DNA from: Thelephora terrestris
Lineage: Eukaryota; Basidiomycota; Agaricomycetes; Thelephorales; Thelephoraceae
Direction: 5' to 3'
NCBI GenBank assembly: GCA_015956445.1
Contig: WIUZ02000003.1
Coordinates: 62,001 to 126,000, forward strand
Length of the DNA: 64,000 nt
This document shows positions 31,761 through 43,500 of this stretch, one piece after another; positions within the stretch are counted from its first letter, which is position 1; each line of letters begins with the position of its first letter. The notes under the pieces are model-generated. The model did not search any database. It was not told where the DNA came from and worked only from the letters and a program-made list of their open reading frames with translations. The position numbers and the translations under genes are program-made.

Positions 31761-33613
31761 TCAGGTAGGGCACAGGGTCTCCTTCTTCTTCTTCTTTCGC
31801 TCAGGCTGGGTTGTTTGATGCTTCGCATTCCCTGAGTGCCTCGAAGATTCGGCCCGTTGGGCATCCGAGGATTCAGTGGCCGGAGGTGTTGGCACCATCG
31901 GCGACGATGGAGAGGATGAGGTGGCAGGTGGAAGCTTGATCTTTAGTACTGATCTAGATTGCTTCAATATTGGGAGTGAAGGAGAACGGTTGATAGTTGA
32001 AGGGACTGATGGACGAGAGGTGGACGTTGACGAAGAGCGAAGGATAGATGTTGCCGACGAGTTGGATATCGCCGGGGAAACACCTCTAGTGGGCGTCGCT
32101 GACCCTATCTTCCGTGCGCGGGACGGTAATGGTATTATTGGCCTATGACCCTGTGTGTTTGCGGGGGCGGCGGAATCCAATGACGTCGTGGGTTGCCCTT
32201 GCTCGCTGGCGCTCTGGGGGAGTGTCCACTCCGTGGGGAACTGTTCCTGTGGATAGTCTACTCTGACAAGCTCGCTCCGGCCAAGGCGATTGTTCTTCAG
32301 TAGCTTAACGCACTTGACGGTGCATGTCGACCAGCAGCCAGTGCATGTGACCTTGAGCGATGTCGAGTGGGAATTTGGTTCGTAATGAAGCAGCGCCCCG
32401 CATCTTCGGTGGCAGAGGATGACCTTTCCCCCGGGTTCAGTGATTCTCGCCTTCGTGTACAGTACGTGGCCAGCCTGGGTGGAGATCACAGGCTTGTGAT
32501 CCAAGGCCCACTTTGCGTCTATTGTGGAGGCCATGATGACGTCGAAATCTGTACTGGCGGATCGAACCCATCGTGAAGTGATGTCAAGCAGCCTGGTTGC
32601 AAGTTCACCAACAACATTGGAACTATCTGCGAAAGAAAGCACAGCATCCGCACAGTGCCTGCAGAAGGATCAGAGAAATGGCGTTACAATGGTGACTGTA
32701 TGAACTTACCCCTCAAGCAAGCTGGCACGGGCGGTATTTACGCTTACTGACGGCCCACAAGACAGGTTGAGGATAAGGCTCCTGTGTTGGTGTTTTAGAG
32801 ACCCTTTTCTATTCGACAGGTACTCGAAGATCTTGGCGGGGATGCAGCCCGATAGGATCTGCAGCATGCATTAGCTACACGGTGAACGCAGAGGTCGCAG
32901 ATACTGACCTCATTGAGTGAGCAAGTTTCGTAATTCGCTGGCTCGTCTCCCCTCCACACAAGCACACCAGTTTCCAGACAGTGTGTTTCGATGACGACAA
33001 CTATCTTTGCCGATTGCCATGTTGTTAGAAATTCTATGACTTCTTTGACTGGGCCATCGTCATCGCGTAATTTCCCTTTCGACTTTTGTTTTTTTGCAAC
33101 GGGGGTCTCAGGGGTCTCATCCGCTATAGTGTCTAACGGAACATCCATGCGCAATACCTGTTGGCATTCAGCACCTCATTGCGATCATTGTGGTGAAAAC
33201 GAACAAGACGATGGCCATCGTAGTAGCTCATGGAAAGAGCATGCTGAAGAAGTTGCACGAAGGGGAAGTCATTCTGATGCCACGTTGCCCCTATGATTAG
33301 CACTGCAGGATCGTAGCGATACCAGATATCAAAGGCGTGTGGCAACTCCCTGCGCAGAGGAAGCTGTGGGGATCATATCAACATCGAACACGTAAGTCCT
33401 GTATATCACGTACAAGGCATGTCTCTCGGCCGGACTGCACACAAAATGGACAGGTGAAGATAAAGTCTGCCTCATGAACGATAGGTTTCCATTCAAGGCA
33501 CCCAGTGCTAATGGTTGGGTTAGTGGAACATATGCCCACCCGACACTTTGAACAGAGGATGATGAATTCTCCAAAGTCATTGCAGAGGGAGCACCACTAC
33601 ACAGGGTCAGCAT
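31761..33613 (-). CDS. Unknown spliced gene A
   Basis: Readable exons on the minus strand: from 33,613 (TLCSGAPSAMTLENS) through a short intron (GTGATA donor near 33,410) into LPHAFDIWYRYDPAVLIIG and FVQLLQHALSMSYYDG; a segment with KIVVVIETHCLETGVLVW; a 50-nt intron; CIPAKIFEYLSNRKGS; a 51-nt intron; and the final exon from about 32,660. The final exon carries a Cys cluster (CHRRCG then CTGCWSTCTVKC), a long Ser/Thr/Pro-rich region and a basic tail (ERKKKKK). I do not recognise the family. Reading-frame continuity near 33,150 is uncertain. Further exons may extend to 34,189. A nuclear location is suggested by the basic tail only. Confidence 0.5.
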
Positions 33614-34385
33614 GGGTGATTCATTAACGGGGTCAAGGGACGCACCACCGAGTAATCGTCAGGATTGTCTGACGGCGCCATAGACGGTGGCTCACGGCGG
33701 TCCTCCATACCACTGTATTTGCCATTCTGAATGTCTTGCCTGATAAGTGCTTTTGCAGCGTGCGAAAGAACTTTGGAGCATTGCAGGTGGCCTATCCCAA
33801 CTTTCAAAAGACTAGGTTAACCGTCAGGGAACGGAATGAGGGAGCAGACATACACTCTATTGCCACCGCCTTATTCAAGAGTCTGCGCTCTGCACCAAGC
33901 GAGATGCCCTCAAAGCCTTGTCCGGCCTTGTTCTTCTTGGCAACTTTCCGAGCCCCCGAACGATAGACACGGATGGGCATCGATGGCAGCCAATACCCAG
34001 GATAAACGCAGGGGATGAAAGGGCGATGGGAAAGTAGTCCGGGAGATGTGCCACATGGGGCAGCGCTGGATTATCAAACGAGGTGATTATCGCATCATCC
34101 ACTTCGGGCAAGGATTGCATCAGAAATCGGAGCACATGATGCAACAATCGTGCGGCGGGAAATGACACGTCGCAAGAGAACGGAAACATACATGATAGGA
34201 CTCGTCGTTAATTATTGCATGGCATGATGGTCACAATCGCGTTGTATATAAAAAACAAAAACAAAAGCAAAGGCATCATTTATGGGTGGGGGGCAACAAG
34301 ACGTTGGACTGGGCGGTGAGATCAAGCGGTAGTATTCCTTCAACAAGGTGTCAGGGCAGCAGGAGAGAATGAAGGGTAGCTGAAC

Positions 34386-36054
34386 CTACCCTTCCGACAA
34401 CGTGGCTACATCCATTCGGTCCTCGGTGCCCTGACCGTCCTCTTCTTCTAACATCTCAGCATCCTCGTTGTTAGCAGGATCTTCCGACGACTTCGCCTCC
34501 TTGTCGTTAGCAGGCGGGGCCTTGAGGTTAATCTCTGGTGCGGCTTCTTCTTCGTCGTTCTCATCCTCTGGTGGGGCTTCCCCTTCAGACCGTGAGACGT
34601 CCCTCAATCGAGCAGGTTTAGATGGAGGGCGGGCATCCTCTTCTTCTTCTTCAGCCCCCTCGTTTGTGAGCTATTGGACAGCGAAGCTATCAATAACTAG
34701 AATAGGAGCTAATGTAAGACTTACACCGCGCAGAATGACGCCCTCGAATTGGCTCCAACCCAGGATCCCCTCCGTTCCGAGAACCGCTCTCTCTTTGGCA
34801 AAAAATGCATCAGGATCTGGTGAGATTTCGGCCGGGTCATCCAGAAGATAGTCTTGGTTGTCCAACGTCTGTTTGAAGAACTCCGAGCTCTCCAGCTTTT
34901 GCTTTCCTAACAAGATGGCAAGATGCCATCGCATCTCCCGGATGTAGACGAGGTTGCGCACGTAGAACCTCTTGTTATCCGGATGGAGGGGGTCGCTGCC
35001 TAGGTAGAACTCTGTCACATCGGAGATGGTCAACTTGCCTTTGTTGCCGTCGCCGTCGTCGTCTTCGTCGTCGCTATCCTGCATACCTATTCCTGCCTCG
35101 AGACTGGGCGCGTAAGCATCGGGGACACCCTGGAGCTGACGTTGGAGGATGGGGGTAAGGACTTTGGATCGCCAAGCGCTTGCAACAGTGCCCTGTGAAG
35201 CGAGCTCCTTGTGTGCTTCAAGCTCCTCACCAAATGCCTCCATAACACGTCGTGCGTAGCTTCCGCGCCGCTGGGCTTCATGGGCTGCGTTCTTATTGCC
35301 ATGCCTCACCTCGGTGTAGAGTTGCTGAAAGAGCCGATAGTATGGAATTTGAATGTATCGCGATTTCCAGGCCACCTTCGTGCCTCGCTTTTTGGGGATC
35401 TTCCTCATCGTGCCAAATTGGATCAACTCGGTTTGACCCTCCCTCCAGAGCCAGAGGTTAGGAGCCCACACCTTCCACTCGTACTTGTAGCTGAGGAGAG
35501 TTTGAGCAATAAAAACGCAAGTAAAACGACCCTTGTACTCACAGAACAAAAATCGGTTCATATGGCTTCAGGTCTTCGTCGCCCTCATCCTCTGTAACGT
35601 AGAGGTCTTCTTTGGGATCAGGATCGTACTTGGCGAACGCATTCTCAGGTTTGGCTCTGTCGTTGTATGGAACACCCCGCTGAAACTGCCTGACAGGATT
35701 GACTGCGTCGAATATGATCGCCATCCGGTTGTCGTTGTGGATGCTCCATGCTTTCACCAAAGCAGGATCAACCAGTTCCAGGACAGGGCCAGTGACATCC
35801 TTGGGGTCAGTTGTCTCCCGGTAATCAGCGCTGGGGGGGGGGGGGGTGGGGGAATCGTCTTGCCGCTGAGCTGACTTGCCTCTGCCTTTCCCTCTCACCA
35901 GACGGCCACGTGCATTTGAACCTCGTGTACCGCCCTGTCCCCTGCCTCTGGTTGGATCATCCCCGCGGCCACGGTTCGAACCTCGTGTACCGCCTCTGGC
36001 CCTCGCCCGAGCTGTTCCACCTCGAGAGGTCGACTGAGTTGCCTTCCGAGGCAT
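34386..36054 (-). CDS. Unknown spliced gene B with RG-rich N-terminus and acidic tail
   Basis: Three exons in phase, complement(34386..34670, 34725..35490, 35543..36054), encode 520 residues. Residues 1-60 are rich in Arg and Gly (RGGTRGSNRGRGD), as in nucleic-acid-binding proteins. The middle part has conserved-looking stretches (NDNRMAIIFDAVNP, VPYNDRAKPENAF, YKYEWKVWAPNLW, VTEFYLGSDPLHP). The last 80 residues are acidic with poly-Glu. No family recognised. A run of about 14 G at 35,832 lies in the proline codons of exon 1, so the base count there should be treated with care. It neighbours unknown gene A in the same orientation at the right end of the large insertion. It looks intact. Confidence 0.65.
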
Positions 36055-36129
36055 GGGAGGGATGTTGTCGCAGGGAGCGTGGAGGTGGGAGACCAGGAAA
36101 AGTGTGGAGATAGAATCGTGGCCTAGGAC

Positions 36130-36600
36130 GCCCTTATCATTGATAATCAGTAATCGGCGATAATCAGTCACCTGATGTCTTGATAATCGATGATTGACAT
36201 GACCAAGGCGCACTAACCTGATTTCTAATCTCAAGGTTGTAGTTTTTCGTCGCACTTATAGTTTAATATCGGATTTGAATCACTGGTATTGAGTTTATAA
36301 CGTGTGATTTAATTTATAATGCCGACGTCGAAATTACAACGCCTGACTGCCATTTGCAATTCGAGTCACTCGAATTGCAACCAAGTTCCAATCGCGTGAC
36401 CAAATCACAACCGGTTACAATACCCGATCGGCATTGTGACTTTCCGGGTGTCTGGGCGATGGAGTCTATCATGCTCCCGGTGATTCGCTATGCGATGGCT
36501 ATGCAACGACTATCCCACCGCGGCCGAACTACGGTGCCACTATTGAATAGTAGGACTGCTATTTGCAATTATTCACATAGATGCGGTTAGTACCCGATTA
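36130..36600. other. A/T-rich segment without a gene
   Basis: About 470 bp upstream of gene B with repeated TGATAATC and CGATAATCAG words and pairs such as TTGCAATTCGAG / CTCGAATTGCAA. No coding signal. Resembles 19,442-19,890 in composition. Confidence 0.35.
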
Positions 36601-36608
36601 ACATCATA

Positions 36609-36644
36609 TAGTCTCGCTTAGTCGCGAAGGTTTTTCCAGATGTA
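36609..36644 (-). repeat. Inner 36-bp inverted repeat, right copy
   Basis: Reverse-complement partner of 4,310-4,345 (about 32 of 36 positions). On the minus strand it reads SYIWKNLRD followed by a stop at the end of a 72-residue frame. Confidence 0.55.
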
Positions 36645-36933
36645 GCTCAAGCCTGGGCTGTCACCGCACGTGGTTAAAGGTTTGAGCGAAGGCGAACGTG
36701 ATGAACACGAGGGCCGTGTTGGTGACGAGTGCGAAGGTTTGGTTTGGGGGGTGTCGGGCACGCGTAGCGTAGGATAGGCAACAGTGAATAGCGCGGGACG
36801 ACTCGGATACCTGGCAGAGGAACGCTGAAGACACAAGAGGTCGTTGTGACCAAAATGTGACCTGTGACAACTTGCAGAGAAATCGAGTTTTTGGCAGTGG
36901 CGCTTAAAAACAGTTCTCCAAGACCCGGTACTT

Positions 36934-36943
36934 ACGTCCCGGG
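36934..36943 (-). repeat. Outer 10-bp inverted repeat, right
   Basis: ACGTCCCGGG, the reverse complement of 4,068-4,077. It ends two bases before the DPH4 continuation. Confidence 0.3.
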
Positions 36944-36945
36944 AA

Positions 36946-37344
36946 TATCATCGTCTTCTCCTCTCTCGCCACCCCGACAAATCTGACCCATCCAAGCACA
37001 ATTCAACTCAAGCAGATGTCGACATCGGGTCGCTGAAGAAGGCTTTTACCACCCTTTCTTCACCGGAATCTCGGATGAGATACGATTCAGAACTCTCCTC
37101 TCTCCCTGGTCTCTCATCTCGGCCATCGCAGAGCAGACCGGCTCACGTCGTCTCGCTTGAGGACTTTGAGGATCTCGGGCAGGTTTGGGTGTACGGCTGT
37201 CGTTGTGGTGAACACTACGCAATCAATGAGGCGGATATGGAAAATGAGGTACATTTGGTGGCTTGTTCGGGCCGCTCTGAGGTGATATGGGTCGGGTACG
37301 AAGCTCAATGCCCCGATTACGATGTGACCCCGGGCGAGGCGTAA
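36946..37344 (+). pseudogene. DPH4: DPH4-like gene, 3' fragment
   Basis: An open frame reads YHRLLLSRHPDKSDPSK, then LKKAFTTLSSPESRMRYD (J-domain helices II-IV with the HPD motif), a Ser/Pro linker and SLEDFEDL. It ends with a CSL-type zinc finger (CRCGEHYAINEADM, then VACSGRSEVIWVGYE), with TAA at 37,342-37,344. This is the DPH4 domain order. The fourth zinc ligand, normally Cys in the CxxC pair, reads Arg (CGC; one base from TGC), which fits decay after the split. The matching 5' part is at 3,959-4,039. The copy cannot encode a normal protein unless about 32.9 kb are spliced out, which I consider unlikely. Confidence 0.85.
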
Positions 37345-40300
37345 CATACAGGTGAGTGGACATCGACTCTGATACAGCGAAGTGCTAACAGCCCTCTGTC
37401 AGGAATACCACCGAAGAGCCTTAATCCACATCCATGCACAACACACCCCAATAAAACACCTTCCCAGTCGTCCCTCCCCATTTCCGCTCAGGTACGAGGG
37501 CCGTATCGTGCGCAGAGGCATCGGCAAAGGTTCGATACAATGGCCCGAGTGAAGGGTTCGCGTTCGCAAACTGGGGCTCGGGCGATCGTTCGCAGTGGAA
37601 CCATAGAAAGGCCTAACGCGAAAACACTGCTTCTAGTCTATCATGGTCGGGTAGGAAGAAGTGAGGGTGGTGAAGTTGATGCTAGATCCTGGTTCTGTAA
37701 GGAGGAGGTCCGCGTTAGCTGTAAGTTACCGCTCCGCTGGGTGTTGCAAGCTCATACGCATGATGTAAATATTTTGGATTGGTGTCACTTGTAGACGAGA
37801 ACCGGAGGAACACCCTCATTTTGTCAAAAACTTGTATCGCAAAGTCCATTTACATCACTCCAACGAGTAACTCGGTTTTGCCCATGCATACTCTGCTGAT
37901 CTACATCGCCCTCTTGGCCAGAGCTTTGGCGGCCAGCCCAACTGCGAACGTTGCTGCGCATTTCCAGATCCAATCTTTGTAATTGGCGATCTTGAGTTAC
38001 CCATCTTCCTCAACGAGAGTGAATCGTAATCGAGCTGGGTGCCGTAAATGGTCGAGCATGTGGCTGAAGTCTGGGCTGTCGTTACGCGTTGTGATCTGAG
38101 ATGGTGCGAGGGGTACACCTGGAGAAGGGAGAAAGTGGAGGACAACTTTCCCTAGAGCTTCGATTACTTCGTGTTGAATGACCTACAGGGGGCAAACATC
38201 AGTCAGCGATCGCGGAGGTAACGCTGTTATAATTTCTTGGTGTTGGATGCGCACGTCAATTTTGGTCAGTAAGGAATATAGCGGTGCATACCTCTCGAAG
38301 TGCGCTTGCTTCACCTCATTGTGGTGGTCAGCACACTTGGGGAACGTTTAGAACTTGTAATCATTCGTGACGAACCGCCTGTCTTGTTGAGATCGAGAGA
38401 GGTAGGCGTCAAGGAAATCCTTATAGGTCTTCAGTTGAGGGGGTGTAGCGTTGATGCCGCTTGCCGTTCTGAATACAGGTGGTTTATGGTTGTGGCGCGA
38501 TGATGGGTGTGGGTATGGAGTTGCTCAGGTGCCCCATCGCGATTGGTTATAAGGGGATCTAAGTCATGGCTAGACGATAATCACAATCTGCTACGTTTTG
38601 ATGATGCCAGAGACCCCAGCCTAATTGGATCTCCCGTCGAGGTCCGAGCCCAATTAGGGATAACGCGTACGCCCTTGAAGTAAAATCCAGTTAGCGCTTC
38701 CCGTGGTGTTGCATTTGTCAAGGTTGGCCTAACCACATCTCAGGGATAGATGTACTCCCTCGGTGCTCCAGTGCCTGTTGGCGACGTAGGATCCCGCGCT
38801 AGGGTTGGTGGCGATTTGATCAGGAGTAGCGGGTGTTCTGCTCCCTGCGGAGGATATTATCCTCCCAATCAACAGGCGGAGGTGACCATCTCGCTCGATC
38901 AAACCCGTCCCCAGCGGAGTGCCACGATGGTCTATCATTGTCGTGCAAACCGACGCAGAGAACAGATACCCGTTCTGAGTGGCCTGAAGTGCGTCAAAGT
39001 CGGTTTCTGTGATGCTCATGAAAGCCCCCTGAATTCCCCAAGGAAGGTGAACGACAGGTTGCGAACCATTGCGAACAACCGAACAGGGTAATCTCAGGAG
39101 TTCAAATATTCGTGTACAAGGGTTGATGCATCTTGATAAACCTCTGGGTGAGCATGCGATAATACTAGACAGGTAGGTAAGTGAACACACGATAGAGCAG
39201 TAGAAGCTTCCAGGCTCGTGATGGCGAAAACACCCTCTCCCATTCACGGCTGCTTCAACGGATTGTCGTCGAAGGTGTCTACAAATCCTGCGAGGCAAAT
39301 TCTGATCAACAACACACCTAAGAAGCGACGGGCATCCACTCACTGCGTTTGGAATCACCGACCACAGCTAAGTTCTTCGTTGCTAGTTGCGTCCTTTCAA
39401 CCCCAGCGGTAAGCCCCCTTTCCTCCTTCCAGCCAACGGAGACAGGGACATGATCCTTCTTCCGTAACCCGAAAGCCGCACAGAATGACAAGACGACTCG
39501 AATGACCCTCTTCAATGGCGAGGTGAAGAATTGCGATGCGATCCGCGTCGAGTTCTGCGTGTGTTCCTGACGGACGGAAGTCAAAGTCAATCTGGAGGGG
39601 GGAGAGCCCGGAGGATTGTGTCGTTGGTGATGAAAGGTCGGGTCCCGGCGGCGAGTTCACCGTAGTGGCGGTAGATCAACATGTGAGCTTCGGTGAGCAG
39701 CTGAAGATGTGCCCCGTTCGTGTACTTCCACATAGATTTGCGGGACTGGGAAACGCTAACATGAATTCTGAACTTGAAAAGATTAACCCTGAGGCCATAG
39801 GCACCGTTCATCGCGCATCTCCTCTTTCCCTCTCCCTTCATGTCGGGGTTTTTTTCCCACGGTGTTCCTCCCTCGAGGGAGGCCCGTCCTTTGGCCCCAA
39901 GGTCATCGGGACACATCTAAACCCATCACAAGATAGGGTTGTGTACAGGAGGACTTGGTTCAAGGCACTGGTTAGCTATCCTTGAAATCGCGACAATCGG
40001 GGTCGAACGTTCGAGACCTAGAGTTCACCGGTGGGAAGAGAAACCCATGAGGCCAATCGACCCAAAAGCCCCGACGTCGCACCCAAGTCTTCCTGGGGCA
40101 GGTTGACAAGACAAGCCACACTTCTGAAGGAGCCTGGGGGATCAGGCTCCTGGCAACCGATTCTCTACCATTCCGCCTTACTGACTCTTCCCCACAGCTA
40201 GGCAACAGACATTTTCTGATTTTGCCCATCCCACCACACTCCCTTGTCCCTTCCCACCACATTCTTTATTATCTAAATTTTCACCCGCCGAGCCATAGGG

Positions 40301-40560
40301 CACTTCATGCTAGGATGACCTTATCATCCTGTTTTAGTGGAGTTTAAAAGGTCCTGAGTCTGAGAGTATTGTTTAGAATTACGTAGTTGATCTCGTGTCC
40401 TGTACGTATGTACGAGCGGACTTCCCGTGGCACGTTAAATCAGAATTAAAAAAAAAAAAAAAACCGTTCATCGCGGCTCAAGCGCCCGACGTCGAAGGCC
40501 CCGTGTTTTCCATGTGGCCTGTCTCATGATCAGCGCACCTCTCTGCGCTTCTCTGCCCCC
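37345..40560. other. No confident gene
   Basis: About 3.2 kb. Several open frames of 80-210 residues occur on both strands (for example 38,729-39,358 and 39,397-39,660 on the minus strand), but none shows a recognisable family, stable splice phase or motif. AATAAA near 37,450 could serve the DPH4 fragment. There is an A-run at about 40,446-40,463. It may hold decayed genes. Confidence 0.5.
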
Positions 40561-40581
40561 CACGCCCACGCGAAAAAACAG

Positions 40582-43500
40582 ATGCCCGGCAAAAAGTCCA
40601 AGAACCGGTTCAAATTCTTCACAGCCCGCTCGTCGGGAAACCCAACTAACACCGCCGTCGATCCCCTCGGCCCTCGAATGGCTCTAAACATCGACCCCAA
40701 AGTTGAAGGAAATCATCCTCGTCACGAGCTGGGTGGAGGTCGACCTGATTTGACGACGATCCTAAGCGATGACAGCCCCAAGCCTCCAGGGATCGCATCT
40801 CGAGACAGCGAGCAAGAACCTTCTGTACCAGGACCCTCGACTGCTGTTGCAGGTCTCAATTTCGAACAGAACGATCACACCGCAAGTGAGTGCTGCTGAT
40901 CTGTACCATCTCCGCCGATGTCCATTCCGATCCCCTGCCTTCGTCCATCAGGTGGAACCATTGGCCATATAAGCCAGGAAGGTGAACCAGAGATGAAACA
41001 CAAGGGTGCGTATTAACGACTTTGCCTCTTTTGTATTCTTATATAATCTACCAGTTCTAGTTCTAGAACAAGACCACAGATATGGAACGTCGGAAGCTAC
41101 AAACAATCGCACCGATGTCGAGAAGGCGTCCGAGAGCGGATTTGGTCCGCTCAGATCTCTCCTTGGGTCTATCTCTACCGCGTACGCGAACCACAAAGTT
41201 AGTCCACAACCCGCACTCAAATTCCTGCTTTGACCGACCCCTCTGTAGGAACCCTCTGCCATTAAGAACAAGGCCGAAGGGCTCATCTTACGTGTAGCCT
41301 CGCTGGATGAGTTTTTCGGGACACCCCCAAGTGACGTGGCTGAGCAGAGACGCCGGCCTGCAGTGATAAAGTACGATATTATCTCCCATCCCGCTCTGTG
41401 CTGACTTCCTTGTAGAGAGCTCAAGGAAATCGAGGATAAATTGTGGCGGTTGTCTGGAGAACCGAGGATGGAGTGGCTCATCGATCACACTCAACACGAT
41501 GAAGATGTTTCCAGGCTTCTTGAGGATCTGCGAGAGACGATCTTCCACTACCAGGTATGTTTGTGAGGTGACGCTTTTTCAATGTTAACAAGGATAGTAG
41601 ATGGCGCGACAAAGTCAAATTAACGATCGAGAACTCCTTTCAATAGTGAGTGCCCTAATTGCGTCTGCGTCAGCGAAATAACCTCTCTCTGCAGGACTCA
41701 GGTCGGAATGCCACCTGCTCCCGCGTTTTCGATGACACTTGCTTACCGTGATTCCCTCTGACAGGTGATGCTGCCACCATCGAAAAGCTTTGCCGCGCGC
41801 AAGAGGCCGAGTTTCGACATGCTAAACGTGACCGTTGTCTCAAGGGGACCCGTATAACCGTCCTGGACGAGATCGAACTCTGGGCGCGCGACGTTTACAG
41901 GCCCCCTGTCTACTGGTTGAATGGGCTCGCGGGGATGGGGAAGAGCACCATCGCACAGACAATCGCGGAGAGGATGTTCTCGGACGGAAATCTTGGTGCC
42001 TCCTCCTTCTGTTCGTGAGACTTTGAGGACCGAAGGAACCTCAAGTTCATCTTCCCCACCATAGCAGCCCAACTATGTCGGAGGTACCCCGAATTTCGGT
42101 CTATTCTCATCCCCATGGTGCGGTCGAATCCGGGAGTCATCCACGAGAACCTGGATAGCCAGATGAACAGGTTGTTAGTTCAGCCCCTCGTGAAGTCTGG
42201 CGTCTCAACCGTGGTCGTGATTGACGTGCTGGATGAATGCCAAGACAACGAACCCGCTTCGGCCATCTTATCCGTCCTTGGCCCGTTTATGGAACAAATC
42301 CCCAAGGTCAAGTTCCTCGTCACCGGTCGCCCGGAACCACGCATTCGAAACGCCTTCCGTCTCTCACTGTTGACCAAAGCAACAGATGTATTCGTCCTCC
42401 ACAAGGTCGAGCCAGGCCAAGTCAACAGCGACATACGGCTGTTTTATAAACTCAAGTGCTCTGAAATTAGGAGCCGCCGACCCGGCTTGGATGGCTGGCC
42501 GACCGAAGAACAGCTGCATCTGCTTACTGAACGTGCGGCAGGACTGTTTATCTATGCCATGGCCACGGTCAGGTTTATTGACCACAACATCAAGAACCCC
42601 CGGAGACAGCTGGACCTGCTGATACAATCACAAGAAAGTGCGTCCGAGGGGAGGACCAAACTTAGGGGAGACACAACACTTGATTCACTATATATGGCAA
42701 TTTTCCACAACGCCTTCAGTGACAATGACCCGGAGGACGATACCAGGGTCCGGTCCGTTCTTGGCGCTGTGTTCTTTGCCACAAATCCCCTCTCTCCAGC
42801 CACCATTGCTGTACTCCTGGGTCTTGATCCTGGAGACATGTTCCACCTCCTATCATCGTTACACTCACTCCTCATCCTCTCAGACAACATTGATCACCCT
42901 GTTCAGCCCTTCCACAAGTCTTTCTATGATTTCATCATTGATCCAAACCGATGTGACAATCCAAGGTTTTGGCTCTCCCCTCCTGATCAACATGCGGAAC
43001 TTGTGGTCAAGTGTCTTGAACTAATGAACCAAAAGCTGGGGCAGGAGCAGAGTGCTGAAAGGCTGGCCAAAATGACTTTGGATTATGCCTGTAATTCATG
43101 GCTCAAGCACCTTAGCAACATAACATCAACACAAAAGGCCAAAATTTTGCCTGCCATGCACCTGTTTTTTGGGGGAAATCTCTGGTTTTGGCTAGAAAGA
43201 TACTGGTTGATTCCCGAGAGGCTTAATAGTATTGCAGCAATAAACAAATGGTTGGGTGTATGTCATATTTCATCACTTGGCCTATATCCAGGAATTTATT
43301 GAATTGGGTCCAGATGCCACAGACTCCACATCTCTCCCATTCCCCTGGAGCCTTACCCCTGAAACCCCTTCAAATGGCATCCTGCAATTCCAGCTTGACC
43401 AGAGCAAGAAATTCCAATGCTTCAGATAAGGCTGAGATCAACCATTTGGACCAGGTAAGTCCTTGAGTCACCTGGTTCAATCTACCTTTAATTGTGGGTG

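Larger units (their letters stand above)
4040..36945. other. About 32.9-kb nested insertion splitting DPH4
   Basis: Everything between the two DPH4 fragments. If the reading frame is restored across the gap (IKAS then YHR), the empty site overlaps by 2-3 bp (AT or ATA), which would fit the short duplications made by CACTA-type elements. Ten-base inverted sequences CCCGGGACGT / ACGTCCCGGG lie near the two edges (4,068-4,077 and 36,934-36,943), and a 36-bp inverted pair lies further in. It contains two Plavaka transposase genes, three MITEs, two LTR-like elements, a DUF6698 gene, a DUF6532-like gene, RING and F-box genes, a tandem array and two unknown genes. Whether this is one giant element with later insertions or several independent events is not settled. 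Confidence 0.7.

Noticed and set aside
4036-36951. A 5-bp duplication ATCAT flanking the whole insertion
   Set aside because: ATCAT is present at both junctions, but collapsing it destroys the J-domain frame between IKAS and YHR. A 2-3-bp overlap keeps the frame and fits CACTA-type elements better.
38729-39358. A 209-residue minus-strand frame
   Set aside because: No recognisable domain, overlapped by frames on the other strand, and no splice or promoter context. Treated as non-coding or decayed.
40446-40463. A-run as the tail of a LINE or SINE
   Set aside because: No internal promoter boxes, reverse transcriptase motif or target duplication could be seen around it.
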